The notes beneath the pieces were generated by a model. It did not search any database and was not told where the DNA came from. It worked only from the letters and a program-made list of their open reading frames with translations. Positions 1 to 6,203 of a DNA stretch of 7,857 nucleotides are shown one piece after another. The DNA comes from Desulfobacca acetoxidans. Lineage in GTDB: Bacteria; Desulfobacterota; Desulfobaccia; Desulfobaccales; 0-14-0-80-60-11. The translations under genes and the position numbers were made by a program. Position 1 is the first letter of the stretch. Every line of letters starts with the position of its first letter. Location: contig DYJG01000105.1 of NCBI GenBank assembly GCA_020723225.1, forward strand, positions 1 to 7,857, in the 5' to 3' direction.

Positions 1-1
1 G

Positions 2-310
2 CTGGAAAAGAGGATCAGGCAGTTGCAGCAGATCCTGGCCAACGCCGAGGTGCTGGTGGGCAGCAATCTGCCCCCCACCAAGGTGCGGTTCAACTCCCGG
101 GTACGCATCGTTAACCTGAGCAATGGCCAGGAGCAGGAATTCATCCTGGTGAGCGCGGTGGAGGCCGACGCCGGCAAGGGACACCTGTCCATTTCTTCGC
201 CCCTGGGCCGGGCCTTGCTGGGACGCACCCTGGGGGACTGCATTCAGGTTCAGGCCCCCGGCGGTCTCCGGTCCTACCGCATCCTGGAAATCCGGATGGA
301 AGAGATATGA
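2..310 (+). CDS. greA: Transcription elongation factor GreA (C-terminal part, 5' end off the window)
   Basis: Gre factors enter the RNA polymerase secondary channel and stimulate cleavage of the backtracked transcript, rescuing stalled complexes. The frame is open from base 2, so the TTG at 23 is not the real start and the upstream part lies outside the window. About the first 15 visible residues look like the end of the N-terminal coiled coil. The rest is the FKBP-like C-terminal domain: a VRIVNL strand, then the family hallmarks ISSPLGRALLGRTLGD and VQAPGG, ending in a YRILEI strand. The acidic tip of the coiled coil that acts in cleavage is not in view, so GreA and GreB, or an inactive Gre-like factor, cannot be fully separated; the C-terminal domain reads as GreA. 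The stop codon overlaps the ATG of the next, decayed reading frame as ATGA, which suggests the two were once translationally coupled. Confidence 0.9.
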   Translation: MEKRIRQLQQILANAEVLVGSNLPPTKVRFNSRVRIVNLSNGQEQEFILVSAVEADAGKGHLSISSPLGRALLGRTLGDCIQVQAPGGLRSYRILEIRMEEI

Positions 311-650
311 GCGCCAGCCACGCCGAGCACGCCCATGAGCATCGTTTTCACAGCAGCGCCTGGCGCCCGCCCGTGGCTTTCTGGACCCAATGCGTCTTTT
401 TCATCTGGTGGAGAAAGTGCACGACCTGAATATTTGGACGATCGGTTCCGGCATTTACGCTCTGAGCGTGCATGTGAACATCAACAACAGCGAGGACCGG
501 GACTGCCTGACCTGGGAGCTGGAGGAGCTGCTGCGGCGGCGCTTCGGCCTGGAGCACAACACCATTTAGATCGAAGGCCCCGGCTTCCATGATCCCCGGG
601 TCTGCCCGTTGAGGCGCCTGGAAGAATTGAACAGCCGCAATCACCGTTGA
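307..650 (+). pseudogene. Remnant of a cation diffusion facilitator (CDF) metal efflux transporter
   Basis: CDF proteins export divalent metals such as Zn, Co or Cd through a six-helix membrane domain that carries a cytoplasmic C-terminal domain. Only the latter is recognisable here, in the frame from 339 to 650: a VHDLNIWTIGSG segment, an ALSVHV strand, then ELEELLRRRFGLEHNTI, followed by IEGPGF and a terminal VCPL. This is the usual CDF order. After HNTI comes TAG at 567-569, where family members usually have Gln; CAG to TAG is one base change, and the frame stays CDF-like beyond it until TGA at 648-650. A separate frame starts at ATG 307, overlapping the greA stop. It begins with a His-rich stretch (MSASHAEHAHEH) like a CDF N-terminus and stops at about 423. 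The roughly 200-residue membrane domain is absent. I infer a large internal deletion plus a frame change and a nonsense mutation. An assembly error could explain the TAG but not the missing membrane domain. Confidence 0.72.
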
Positions 651-687
651 GCATCTGCTGGAGAAGACCTAATCCTGAGGAGGACCC

Positions 688-3123
688 ATGTCACCGAACC
701 GCTGGGAATTGAAACCGGAAAGCCTGCGCGCCGTCTGCGATCCCGACAGCCTGGGGTTTGAAACCAGCCTGGATTTAACCCCCTCCAAAGAAAGGGTGGT
801 GGGCCAGGAAAGGGCCAAGCACGCCCTGGAATTCGGTCTGGTGATCAAGGACCCGGAATATAACGTCTTTGTGGCCGGACCGCCTCGAGCCGGGAAGACG
901 GAGATGATCAAGGCCTACGTGGCGGAGCTGGCCGCGTCCGAGCCTCCGCCCCCCGATTATATCTATGTCTATAATTTCAAGGACCCGGAGAAGCCCAAGG
1001 CCCTGAGCCTGCCCGCGGGCAAGGGCCGGGACCTGAAGACGGATATGGAGGGCTTGATCTCCACCTTGAAGGTGCAGGTCCCGGAGGTCTTTGAGAGTGA
1101 AGACTACACCCAGCGCCGGGAAGCCCTGGTCCACGAGTTCGCCCAGAAAAGGAACGCCACTCTCCAGGAACTGGACGCCAAGGCCGGCGAGGAGGGCTTT
1201 ATCCTCAATATTTCCCAAACCGGCCTGATGATCTTCCCCGGCAAAGACGGCAAGCCCATGAGCGAGGAGGATCTTAAGGCCCTCAACGATGAAGAGCGGG
1301 ATGCCCTGCGCACCAAGTCCAACGCCCTCCACACGGAGATGAACGAAGTCATTCGCAAGATCCGGAAGATGGAAAAAGAATTCCAGGAGATGGAGAAAAA
1401 GTTGGACCAGGACGTGGCCCTTTACGTGGTGGGCCACCTCATTCAGGAATTGATGGAAGACTATAAGCAACTCCCCCAGGTGACGGAATACCTCCAGGAG
1501 GTGCAGGAAGATATCCTGAAGAATATCGACGACCTGAAGCGCCGGCCCGGAGCCCAGGGACCGTTCCCCTTCCCCACCCCGGAGCCCAGCTTCGTGCAGT
1601 ACCAGGTGAACGTCTTCGTGGACCATTCCGAAACCAAGGGCGCGCCGGTGGTGATGGAGAACAATCCCACCTATCCCAACCTCTTCGGCGCGGTGGAGCG
1701 CCGGGCCCAATTCGGAGCTTTGGTGACCGACTTCACCCTCATCCGCTCCGGCGCGCTGCACCGGGCCAACGGGGGCTACCTCATCCTGGAGGCCATGGAC
1801 CTGCTGCGCTGGTATTTTTCCTACGAGGCCCTGAAACGCTGCCTCAAAGACCGGCAGATCAAGATCGAGGACCTGGCGGAGCAGTTCGGCCTGATCTCCA
1901 CCCGCACCCTCCTGCCCCAACCCATTCCATTGCAGGTCAAGGTCATTCTCATCGGCGACCCTTACGTCTACCAGATTCTTTACATTTATGACGAGGACTT
2001 CCATAAGCTCTTCAAGATCAAGGCCCATTTCGACTGGGAGATGAAGAAGACCGAGGACCATATCCAGAAATTAACTGAGACGGTAGCAGGTTACATCCAC
2101 GAGGAAAAGCTCATGCCGGTGCACAAAACCGGCATGGCCCGCCTGGTGGAGTACGCCGGAGAATTGGCCGGACACCAGAAAAAGCTCACCCTGCAACTGA
2201 AGGAAGTCCTGGACACCTTGAAGGAGGCCAACTACTGGGCCCAGAACAACACCCACGAGGTGATCTTCGGCACCGACGTGGAGAAGGCCATCCAGGAAAA
2301 GACCTACCGCTCCGACCTGCCGGAAGAGAAGGTGCAGGACTTCATCGACGAAGGCATGCTCTTCATCGAGACCGCGGGCAAAGTAGTGGGCCAGGTTAAC
2401 GGCCTGTCCGTCTACGCCCTGGGCGACCACGCGTTTGGGCGCCCCAGCCGCATCACCGCCACCATCGCCCTGGGCAAGGAAGGGGTGGTGGCCATCGACC
2501 GGGAATCCCAACTCTCCGGCAATATCCATAACAAAGGGGTGATGATCCTGGCCGGTTATCTCAAAAGCCGGTTTGCCCAGGACAAGCCTTTGACCATGTC
2601 CGCCAGCCTCTGCTTCGAGCAGAGCTACGGCATGGTGGAAGGGGACAGCGCCTCCGGCGCCGAGCTTCTGGCCCTGCTCTCCGCCCTGGCCGACGCGCCG
2701 CTCGCCCAGAACATCGCCATCACCGGCTCCGTGAGCCAGCGGGGCGAGTCCCAGCCCATCGGCGGGGTCAACTGGAAGATCGAGGGGTTTTATAAGGTCT
2801 GCAAGGCCCGGGGACTGGACGGCCAGCAGGGCGTGGTCATCCCCAAGGCCAATGTCCAGGACCTGATGCTGAAAAAGGAAGTGGTGGACGCGGTGAAAGA
2901 CGGCAAGTTCCACGTCTGGGCCATCGGCCATATCGACGAGGCCCTGGAGCTTTTAACCGGCCTGCCCGCGGGCAAGCGTCTTCCCGACGGCACCTGGGAG
3001 CCGGACACCATCAACTTCAAAGTGGATCGGAAGTTGCGCCAGATGATGGAAATCGCCAAGGAGCTGATGAAAGGGGAGGAGGAGGCGAAAAAATCCGAAG
3101 CTGCGGCCCCGCCGAGTTCCTGA
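688..3123 (+). CDS. AAA+ ATP-dependent protease, Lon family (LonB/LonC-like)
   Basis: This is a cytoplasmic AAA+ serine protease of the COG1067 type, expected to unfold and degrade proteins. It lacks the N-terminal substrate domain of classical LonA. In order it has a Walker A at residues 64-71 (GPPRAGKT); a long helical, coiled-coil-rich insert at about 140-290, rich in Lys and Glu; the family motif HRANGGYLILE at 358-368 in the Walker B region; a sensor-like VILIGD at about 419-424; a helical lid; and the Lon peptidase domain from about residue 560. Catalytic Ser654 lies in EGDSAS and Lys697 in GGVNWK. Their 43-residue spacing equals that of E. coli Lon (S679, K722). At 811 residues it is full length for this group. 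The start is supported by GAGGAGGA at 677-684. The C-terminus is a Lys/Glu/Ala-rich tail. The acid of Walker B is Glu368 followed by Ala, so the canonical DE pair is absent. No membrane segment is evident, unlike archaeal LonB. Confidence 0.93.
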   Translation: MSPNRWELKPESLRAVCDPDSLGFETSLDLTPSKERVVGQERAKHALEFGLVIKDPEYNVFVAGPPRAGKTEMIKAYVAELAASEPPPPDYIYVYNFKDPEKPKALSLPAGKGRDLKTDMEGLISTLKVQVPEVFESEDYTQRREALVHEFAQKRNATLQELDAKAGEEGFILNISQTGLMIFPGKDGKPMSEEDLKALNDEERDALRTKSNALHTEMNEVIRKIRKMEKEFQEMEKKLDQDVALYVVGHLIQELMEDYKQLPQVTEYLQEVQEDILKNIDDLKRRPGAQGPFPFPTPEPSFVQYQVNVFVDHSETKGAPVVMENNPTYPNLFGAVERRAQFGALVTDFTLIRSGALHRANGGYLILEAMDLLRWYFSYEALKRCLKDRQIKIEDLAEQFGLISTRTLLPQPIPLQVKVILIGDPYVYQILYIYDEDFHKLFKIKAHFDWEMKKTEDHIQKLTETVAGYIHEEKLMPVHKTGMARLVEYAGELAGHQKKLTLQLKEVLDTLKEANYWAQNNTHEVIFGTDVEKAIQEKTYRSDLPEEKVQDFIDEGMLFIETAGKVVGQVNGLSVYALGDHAFGRPSRITATIALGKEGVVAIDRESQLSGNIHNKGVMILAGYLKSRFAQDKPLTMSASLCFEQSYGMVEGDSASGAELLALLSALADAPLAQNIAITGSVSQRGESQPIGGVNWKIEGFYKVCKARGLDGQQGVVIPKANVQDLMLKKEVVDAVKDGKFHVWAIGHIDEALELLTGLPAGKRLPDGTWEPDTINFKVDRKLRQMMEIAKELMKGEEEAKKSEAAAPPSS

Positions 3124-3163
3124 AAGATCTAAGGGGGCGCCGGGGGCGCTATGAGATTTGCTT

Positions 3164-3227
3164 CGGTGGCACAAGATTTCCAGCCTGTGCAGGGTTTTCG
3201 GCACAGCCTGGAAAGGCTGTGCCACCG
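3164..3227. repeat. Inverted doublet of REP-like palindromic units
   Basis: A 27-nt unit at 3164-3190 recurs in inverted orientation at 3201-3227 with 23 of 27 positions matching, separated by a 10-nt spacer. The outermost 11 bases (3163-3173 and 3218-3228) pair perfectly. The right unit can also fold alone: 3200-3209 pairs with 3214-3223 in a perfect 10-bp stem closed by a GGAA (GNRA-type) loop. The left unit folds less well. A pair of inverted short palindromes in an intergenic gap is the architecture of REP doublets (REPINs), which are spread by RAYT transposases encoded elsewhere in a genome. No transposase is in this window. It may also act as an mRNA-stabilising or attenuating structure at the 3' end of the upstream Lon-like protease transcript. 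It has no T-tract, so it is not a canonical intrinsic terminator. Confidence 0.7.
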
Positions 3228-3269
3228 ATGAACGGGCTTCTAACCACTGCCTGCCGAGTATGGAAGATT

Positions 3270-3665
3270 ATGATAATTGGAAGAGTAGCCATTCTCCTTG
3301 GAGCATTGCTCACTGCCTGGGCTCTTGCGGCCCACTCCGCCGCGCCCGGCCCGGTCACCCTCCAGGAAAAGGACCGGGGCCGGACCATTACCTTGCAGGT
3401 GGGGCAAAAACTGCTCCTTTACCTGCGTGACCCCGGCTCGGGCGGTTATAATACCAACCCTCCCATTTTCAACACCTCCATTCTGGAGTTAGGGAACCAG
3501 AAGAAGCTGTCGCCCCAAAAACCGCGGGCCGGTGATTTCGGCCAGCTTTATTATGAATGGGAAGCCAAACAGAAGGGTGAAACCGACATCATCATCAACA
3601 TCCGCCGCCCCTGGGAGAAAAAAGCGCCGGAGGAATACTGGCGGGTGAAGGTGAAGGTGGAGTAG
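3270..3665 (+). CDS. Small secreted protein resembling the chagasin (I42) protease inhibitor family
   Basis: The predicted product has 131 residues. It opens with a signal peptide: Arg5, then a hydrophobic core (AILLGALLTAWALA) and a small-residue cleavage region at about 20-25 (AHSAA), so export to the periplasm is likely. The mature part is beta-rich and without cysteines. It has three loops in the I42 order: DPGSGGYNTNPP at 54-65 where chagasins carry NPTTGY, AGDFGQLYYEW at 87-97 at the second loop, and RRPWE at 112-116 at the RPW loop, followed by an alternating strand to the C-terminus. Chagasin-like proteins inhibit papain-type cysteine proteases through these loops; inhibition here is inferred. 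I chose ATG 3270 because the signal peptide begins there and GGA lies 5 bases upstream. In-frame GTG 3219 and ATG 3228 fall inside the REP-like repeat and would place a polar stretch before the signal peptide. No target protease is encoded nearby. Confidence 0.72.
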   Translation: MIIGRVAILLGALLTAWALAAHSAAPGPVTLQEKDRGRTITLQVGQKLLLYLRDPGSGGYNTNPPIFNTSILELGNQKKLSPQKPRAGDFGQLYYEWEAKQKGETDIIINIRRPWEKKAPEEYWRVKVKVE

Positions 3666-3676
3666 CGGGTTACCTT

Positions 3677-3814
3677 AAAAAGATTTACCACAAAGGCACA
3701 GAGGACACAGAGGTTCACAGAGAAAATAATTTAGCCTTGGCGCCTTGCGCCAAGGCTAACTTTTTATGCTCTGTGTAACTCTGTGCTCTCTGTGTCTCTG
3801 TGGTGAATCTTTTT
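3677..3814. repeat. 138-bp palindromic element with CACAGAG repeats (MITE-like)
   Basis: Two 46-base arms, 3677-3722 and 3769-3814, are inverted copies with 39 of 46 positions matching. Each arm is made of a repeated word. CACAGAG occurs at 3697, 3706 and 3716 in the left arm, and its complement CTCTGTG at 3769, 3779, 3788 and 3796 in the right arm, with 8-10 base spacing. The arm tips are A/T tracts (AAAAAGATT and AATCTTTTT). A separate perfect hairpin sits at the centre. From memory, intergenic palindromes with ACCACAGAGACACAGAG-like arms are common in unrelated bacterial genomes. The element encodes no protein and no clear target-site duplication is visible. It occupies nearly the whole gap between the two convergent genes, where it can do least harm and may stop transcription from both sides. 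Confidence 0.85.
3731..3765 (+). terminator. Terminator-like hairpin at the centre of the palindromic element
   Basis: TTAGCCTTGGCG at 3731-3742 pairs perfectly with 3748-3759 around a five-base loop, and the innermost C-G can extend the stem to 13 bp. After one C come five T residues at 3761-3765. A strong stem followed by a T-run fits an intrinsic terminator for the secreted-protein gene, whose stop is at 3663-3665. On the minus strand the stem is followed by an A/T-rich stretch (ATTATTTTC), so it may also help end folE2 transcription. The hairpin is nested in the larger palindrome, so termination may be incidental to the repeat. Confidence 0.55.
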
Positions 3815-3823
3815 GAAACACCC

Positions 3824-4645
3824 CTATTTCACTTTCGATTCTATGTACGCGTACGCCGAATGGTTGTGGATGGATTCGAAGTTTTCCGATTCCACTGCGT
3901 ACCAGGTGAAGTTGTCGTCTTTGCTCAGGCGGTGGGCGATCTCCCGGACTACGTCCTCCACGAACATGGGGTTGGAGTAAGCCTTTTCGGTGACGAATTT
4001 CTCGTCTTGGCGCTTCAAGAGGGCATAGACCTCACACGACGCGCATTCCTCCGCCAGTCGGATCAGGTCTTCGATCCAGAAGAATTTTTTATACCTGACC
4101 TGAATCCGCACTTCCCCCCGCTGGTTATGGGCCCCCACCTGGCTGATCTCCTTGGAGCAGGGGCACAGGGTGGTGATGGGCACGGTGATCCCCACCACCA
4201 GGTCCAGGCGGCCTTCTTCGTCCATGGCCCCGGTGAAGGAGCAGATGTATTCCATCAGGCCCCGGGCCTTGGTCACCGGCGCGGGTTTGTCGATGAAATA
4301 GGGAAAGGTCATCTCGATGTGCGCGGATTGGGCGTTAAGCCGCCGGCGGGTCTCCTCCAGGATGGGTCCGATCTTCCGCAGGCTGATATCCCGGCGGTAT
4401 TCGCTCAAGATCTCGATGAACCGGCTCATGTGGGTGCCCTTGTGGCGGTGGGGCAGATTGACGTACATGTTGATGCGGGCCACGGTGTGCTGGGTGCCCT
4501 TGAACTTGTCCAGGACCACGATGGGATACGAGATGTTCTTGACCCCCACCTTGTCGATGTCGATGGTCCGGGGGCTGACGTGGTTCTGGACGTCGGTGAG
4601 TTCGGTTGGGGGGAGGGTGGCAACGGTGGATTTCCGGGATTTCAT
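3824..4645 (-). CDS. folE2: GTP cyclohydrolase FolE2 (type IB)
   Basis: FolE2 converts GTP to 7,8-dihydroneopterin triphosphate, the first step of folate synthesis and also of the queuosine precursor route. It replaces FolE and can use metals other than zinc. The protein has 273 residues from this start. Family hallmarks are DVQN followed by IDIDKVGVKNISYPI near the N-terminus, LPHRHKGTHMSRF at about 64-76, the metal-site motif LCPCSKEIS at about 160-168 followed by GAHNQRGEV, FVEDVVREIA at about 228-237, and IHNHSAYAYI near the end. I chose the ATG at 4645 because AGGA lies 9 bases upstream. An in-frame ATG at 4672 would add nine residues (MPTPSGPKT) but has no Shine-Dalgarno sequence. The gene follows hisD on the same strand with a short gap and converges on the palindromic element. 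Confidence 0.95.
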   Translation of the reverse strand: MKSRKSTVATLPPTELTDVQNHVSPRTIDIDKVGVKNISYPIVVLDKFKGTQHTVARINMYVNLPHRHKGTHMSRFIEILSEYRRDISLRKIGPILEETRRRLNAQSAHIEMTFPYFIDKPAPVTKARGLMEYICSFTGAMDEEGRLDLVVGITVPITTLCPCSKEISQVGAHNQRGEVRIQVRYKKFFWIEDLIRLAEECASCEVYALLKRQDEKFVTEKAYSNPMFVEDVVREIAHRLSKDDNFTWYAVESENFESIHNHSAYAYIESKVK

Positions 4646-4654
4646 GGTTTTCGG

Positions 4655-4658
4655 TCCT
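4655..4658 (-). promoter_or_regulatory. Shine-Dalgarno AGGA deciding the folE2 start
   Basis: On the minus strand AGGA is followed by nine bases and then the ATG at 4645. The in-frame ATG upstream at 4672 is preceded only by an A/T-rich run with no purine-rich ribosome site, so the downstream start is preferred. Confidence 0.5.
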
Positions 4659-4733
4659 GAAGGGGTGGGCATAATTATCTAAGATCTTGAATATCCCACT
4701 CTGATACGGCTGTGGAGGAAAATGGTCCCCGCC

Positions 4734-6032
4734 TTAAGCATATCTAAACCTCTCCGCCACGGCCCGGGCGTGGAGCGGCAGGCCCTCGGCCTCGGCCAGG
4801 GTGACCACCGTTTCTCTCAACGCGGCCAGGGCCTCCCGGGAGAGATGCTGGAACGTGGGCCTCTTGATAAAGTCGTCCACAGACAGCCCGGAGAACATGC
4901 GGGCGCAGCCGCCGGTGGGCAGCACGTGGTTGGTGCCGGAGGCGTAGTCGCCCACGGGCACCGGCGCGTACGGCCCCAGAAAGATGGAGCCGCCGTGTTT
5001 GATGCGGGGCAGAAGCGACAAGGGGTCCCGGGTCATGACCTGAAGATGCTCCGCGGCGTACAGATTGGCAAAGTCCAGGGCCGCGTCCAGGCTGCTTGCC
5101 ACCAGCACTGCGGAATATCCGGCCAGCGCGGCCTCGATGATCTCCCGCCGGGGCAGAGCGGGAAGCTCGGAGAGAATCAGGTCCACCACCTTCTGCGCCT
5201 GGGCCGCATCCGTGGTGACCAGGACCGCGGCCGCGTCCGGGTCGTGCTCCACCTGGGAGAGGAAGTCCGCGGCCAGGAACCTGGGTTCCGCGCTGGAATC
5301 CGCCAGGATCAAGGCCTCGCTGGGGCCTGCGGGGGAATCGATGTCCACCTGGCCGAAGACCAGGAGTTTGGCCGCGGTGACGTATTTATTCCCCGGCCCC
5401 ACGATCTTGTCCACTCTCGGGACCATCTCCGTGCCGTAGGCCATGGAGCCGATGGCCCAGGGGCCGCCCAGTTTAAAGAAGCGCTGCACCCCGGAGAGGT
5501 GCGCGGCCACCAGGGTGGCGGGGTTCAGGGCGAGATTTTCCCCCGGCGGGGTGCAGGCGATGATTTCGTTTACCCCCGCCACCTTGGCGGGGATGATGTT
5601 CATCAGGGCACTCGACGGATATGAGGCCAGGCCCCCGGGGATATAGCAGCCCACCCGGTCGATGGGCCGGCTCAGGCGTCCCGCCAGGAGGCCGGGCTGC
5701 AGCTCCACGGCCCACATCTCCCGGTCCAGCTGCGCCCGGTGGAATTTTTCGATATTGGCCGCGGCCGCTTTCAGGGCCGCCAGCACCTTGGGGTCGATGG
5801 CCCGGTACGCGGCCTGGATTTCTTCTTCCTTTACTTCCAGATCGGCGATGGCGCAGCCGGGCTTTAGCCCGTGCTGCCGCAGGTTTTGAGCGTCCCCCTC
5901 CCGCCGCAGCGCCTCCAGGATGGGACGCACCGTATCCAGCACCTGGCCCACGTCCTCCTGGGAGCGGCTGAGGATTTTCTGCCGCCGCGGCGGCGTCAGT
6001 TGCTCCAGATACTCCACCTGCAGATTCGCCAT
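4734..6032 (-). CDS. hisD: Histidinol dehydrogenase HisD
   Basis: HisD is a zinc enzyme that oxidises L-histidinol to L-histidine in two NAD-dependent steps, ending histidine biosynthesis. At 432 residues it is the usual bacterial length. The family signature runs from IDSPAGPSEALILA at about 231-244 to SQVEHDP at 259-265. By comparison with the E. coli enzyme, the zinc ligands are Gln260, His263, Asp362 (in GDYASGTNHVLPTGG) and His421 (in PLHARAVAERF). The catalytic pair is Glu328-His329 in AAEHLQV. All are present, so the enzyme should be active. The usual GGAQAIAA segment reads GGPWAIGS, a mild departure. The ribosome site is weak (GAG seven bases before the ATG). No other his gene lies in the window, so hisD stands apart from any his operon here. 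folE2 follows on the same strand and probably shares its transcript. Confidence 0.97.
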   Translation of the reverse strand: MANLQVEYLEQLTPPRRQKILSRSQEDVGQVLDTVRPILEALRREGDAQNLRQHGLKPGCAIADLEVKEEEIQAAYRAIDPKVLAALKAAAANIEKFHRAQLDREMWAVELQPGLLAGRLSRPIDRVGCYIPGGLASYPSSALMNIIPAKVAGVNEIIACTPPGENLALNPATLVAAHLSGVQRFFKLGGPWAIGSMAYGTEMVPRVDKIVGPGNKYVTAAKLLVFGQVDIDSPAGPSEALILADSSAEPRFLAADFLSQVEHDPDAAAVLVTTDAAQAQKVVDLILSELPALPRREIIEAALAGYSAVLVASSLDAALDFANLYAAEHLQVMTRDPLSLLPRIKHGGSIFLGPYAPVPVGDYASGTNHVLPTGGCARMFSGLSVDDFIKRPTFQHLSREALAALRETVVTLAEAEGLPLHARAVAERFRYA

Positions 6033-6076
6033 GATCCGACTCGTTGCCTCTCTGTGAATATATTTCCAGACTAAAA

Positions 6077-6105
6077 ATTATACCGGATTGTTCAATAAAC
6101 CACAA
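6077..6105 (-). promoter_or_regulatory. Likely sigma-70 promoter of hisD (and folE2)
   Basis: On the minus strand a perfect TATAAT lies at 6082-6077, 17 bases after TTGTGG at 6105-6100, which matches the first three bases of the -35 consensus. Transcription would begin near 6070 and give a leader of about 40 bases before the hisD ATG. The site lies in the AT-rich gap shared with the divergent rnr gene. I see no stable leader hairpin or His-rich leader peptide that would suggest attenuation. Confidence 0.5.
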
Positions 6106-6203
6106 ACGGGATTTTATATTAGAGTTAACTGCGGATTTGACGTAAAATGCCGATAAATAGAGATGATGATGAAGCTTTTTAATTCTACTAAACAGGAAAT
6201 GTC

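Noticed and set aside
567..569. TAG read through as pyrrolysine or another recoded residue in the CDF remnant
   Set aside because: The position is usually Gln, the membrane domain is also missing, and no pyrrolysine genes are visible, so a nonsense mutation in a decaying gene is simpler.
775..2061. Long minus-strand open frame (428 codons) opposite the Lon-like protease gene
   Set aside because: It is an antisense shadow. The plus frame has clear domains and catalytic residues, and the minus frame shows the Leu/His/Val/Gly-rich composition typical of the complement of a GC-rich gene.
2071..2931. Minus-strand open frame (286 codons) opposite the Lon peptidase domain
   Set aside because: Same reason: no recognisable domain, no ribosome site, and the plus strand carries the Ser-Lys dyad here.
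3137..3149. GCGCC-GGG-GGCGC mini-hairpin after the Lon-like protease gene as its terminator
   Set aside because: The stem is only 5 bp and there is no following T-run.
3800..4660. Plus-strand open frame (286 codons) opposite folE2, and similar plus frames opposite hisD
   Set aside because: FolE2 and HisD motifs on the minus strand are unambiguous; the plus frames are composition shadows.
4674..4679. GATAAT on the minus strand just before ATG 4672 as a private folE2 promoter
   Set aside because: No -35-like hexamer lies at the right distance, and hisD-folE2 co-transcription explains expression as well.
6137..6170. TTGACG at 6137-6142 as the -35 of an rnr promoter
   Set aside because: The hexamer is good, but no convincing -10 lies 16-18 bases downstream; the best match (GATGAT) is at 19 bases.
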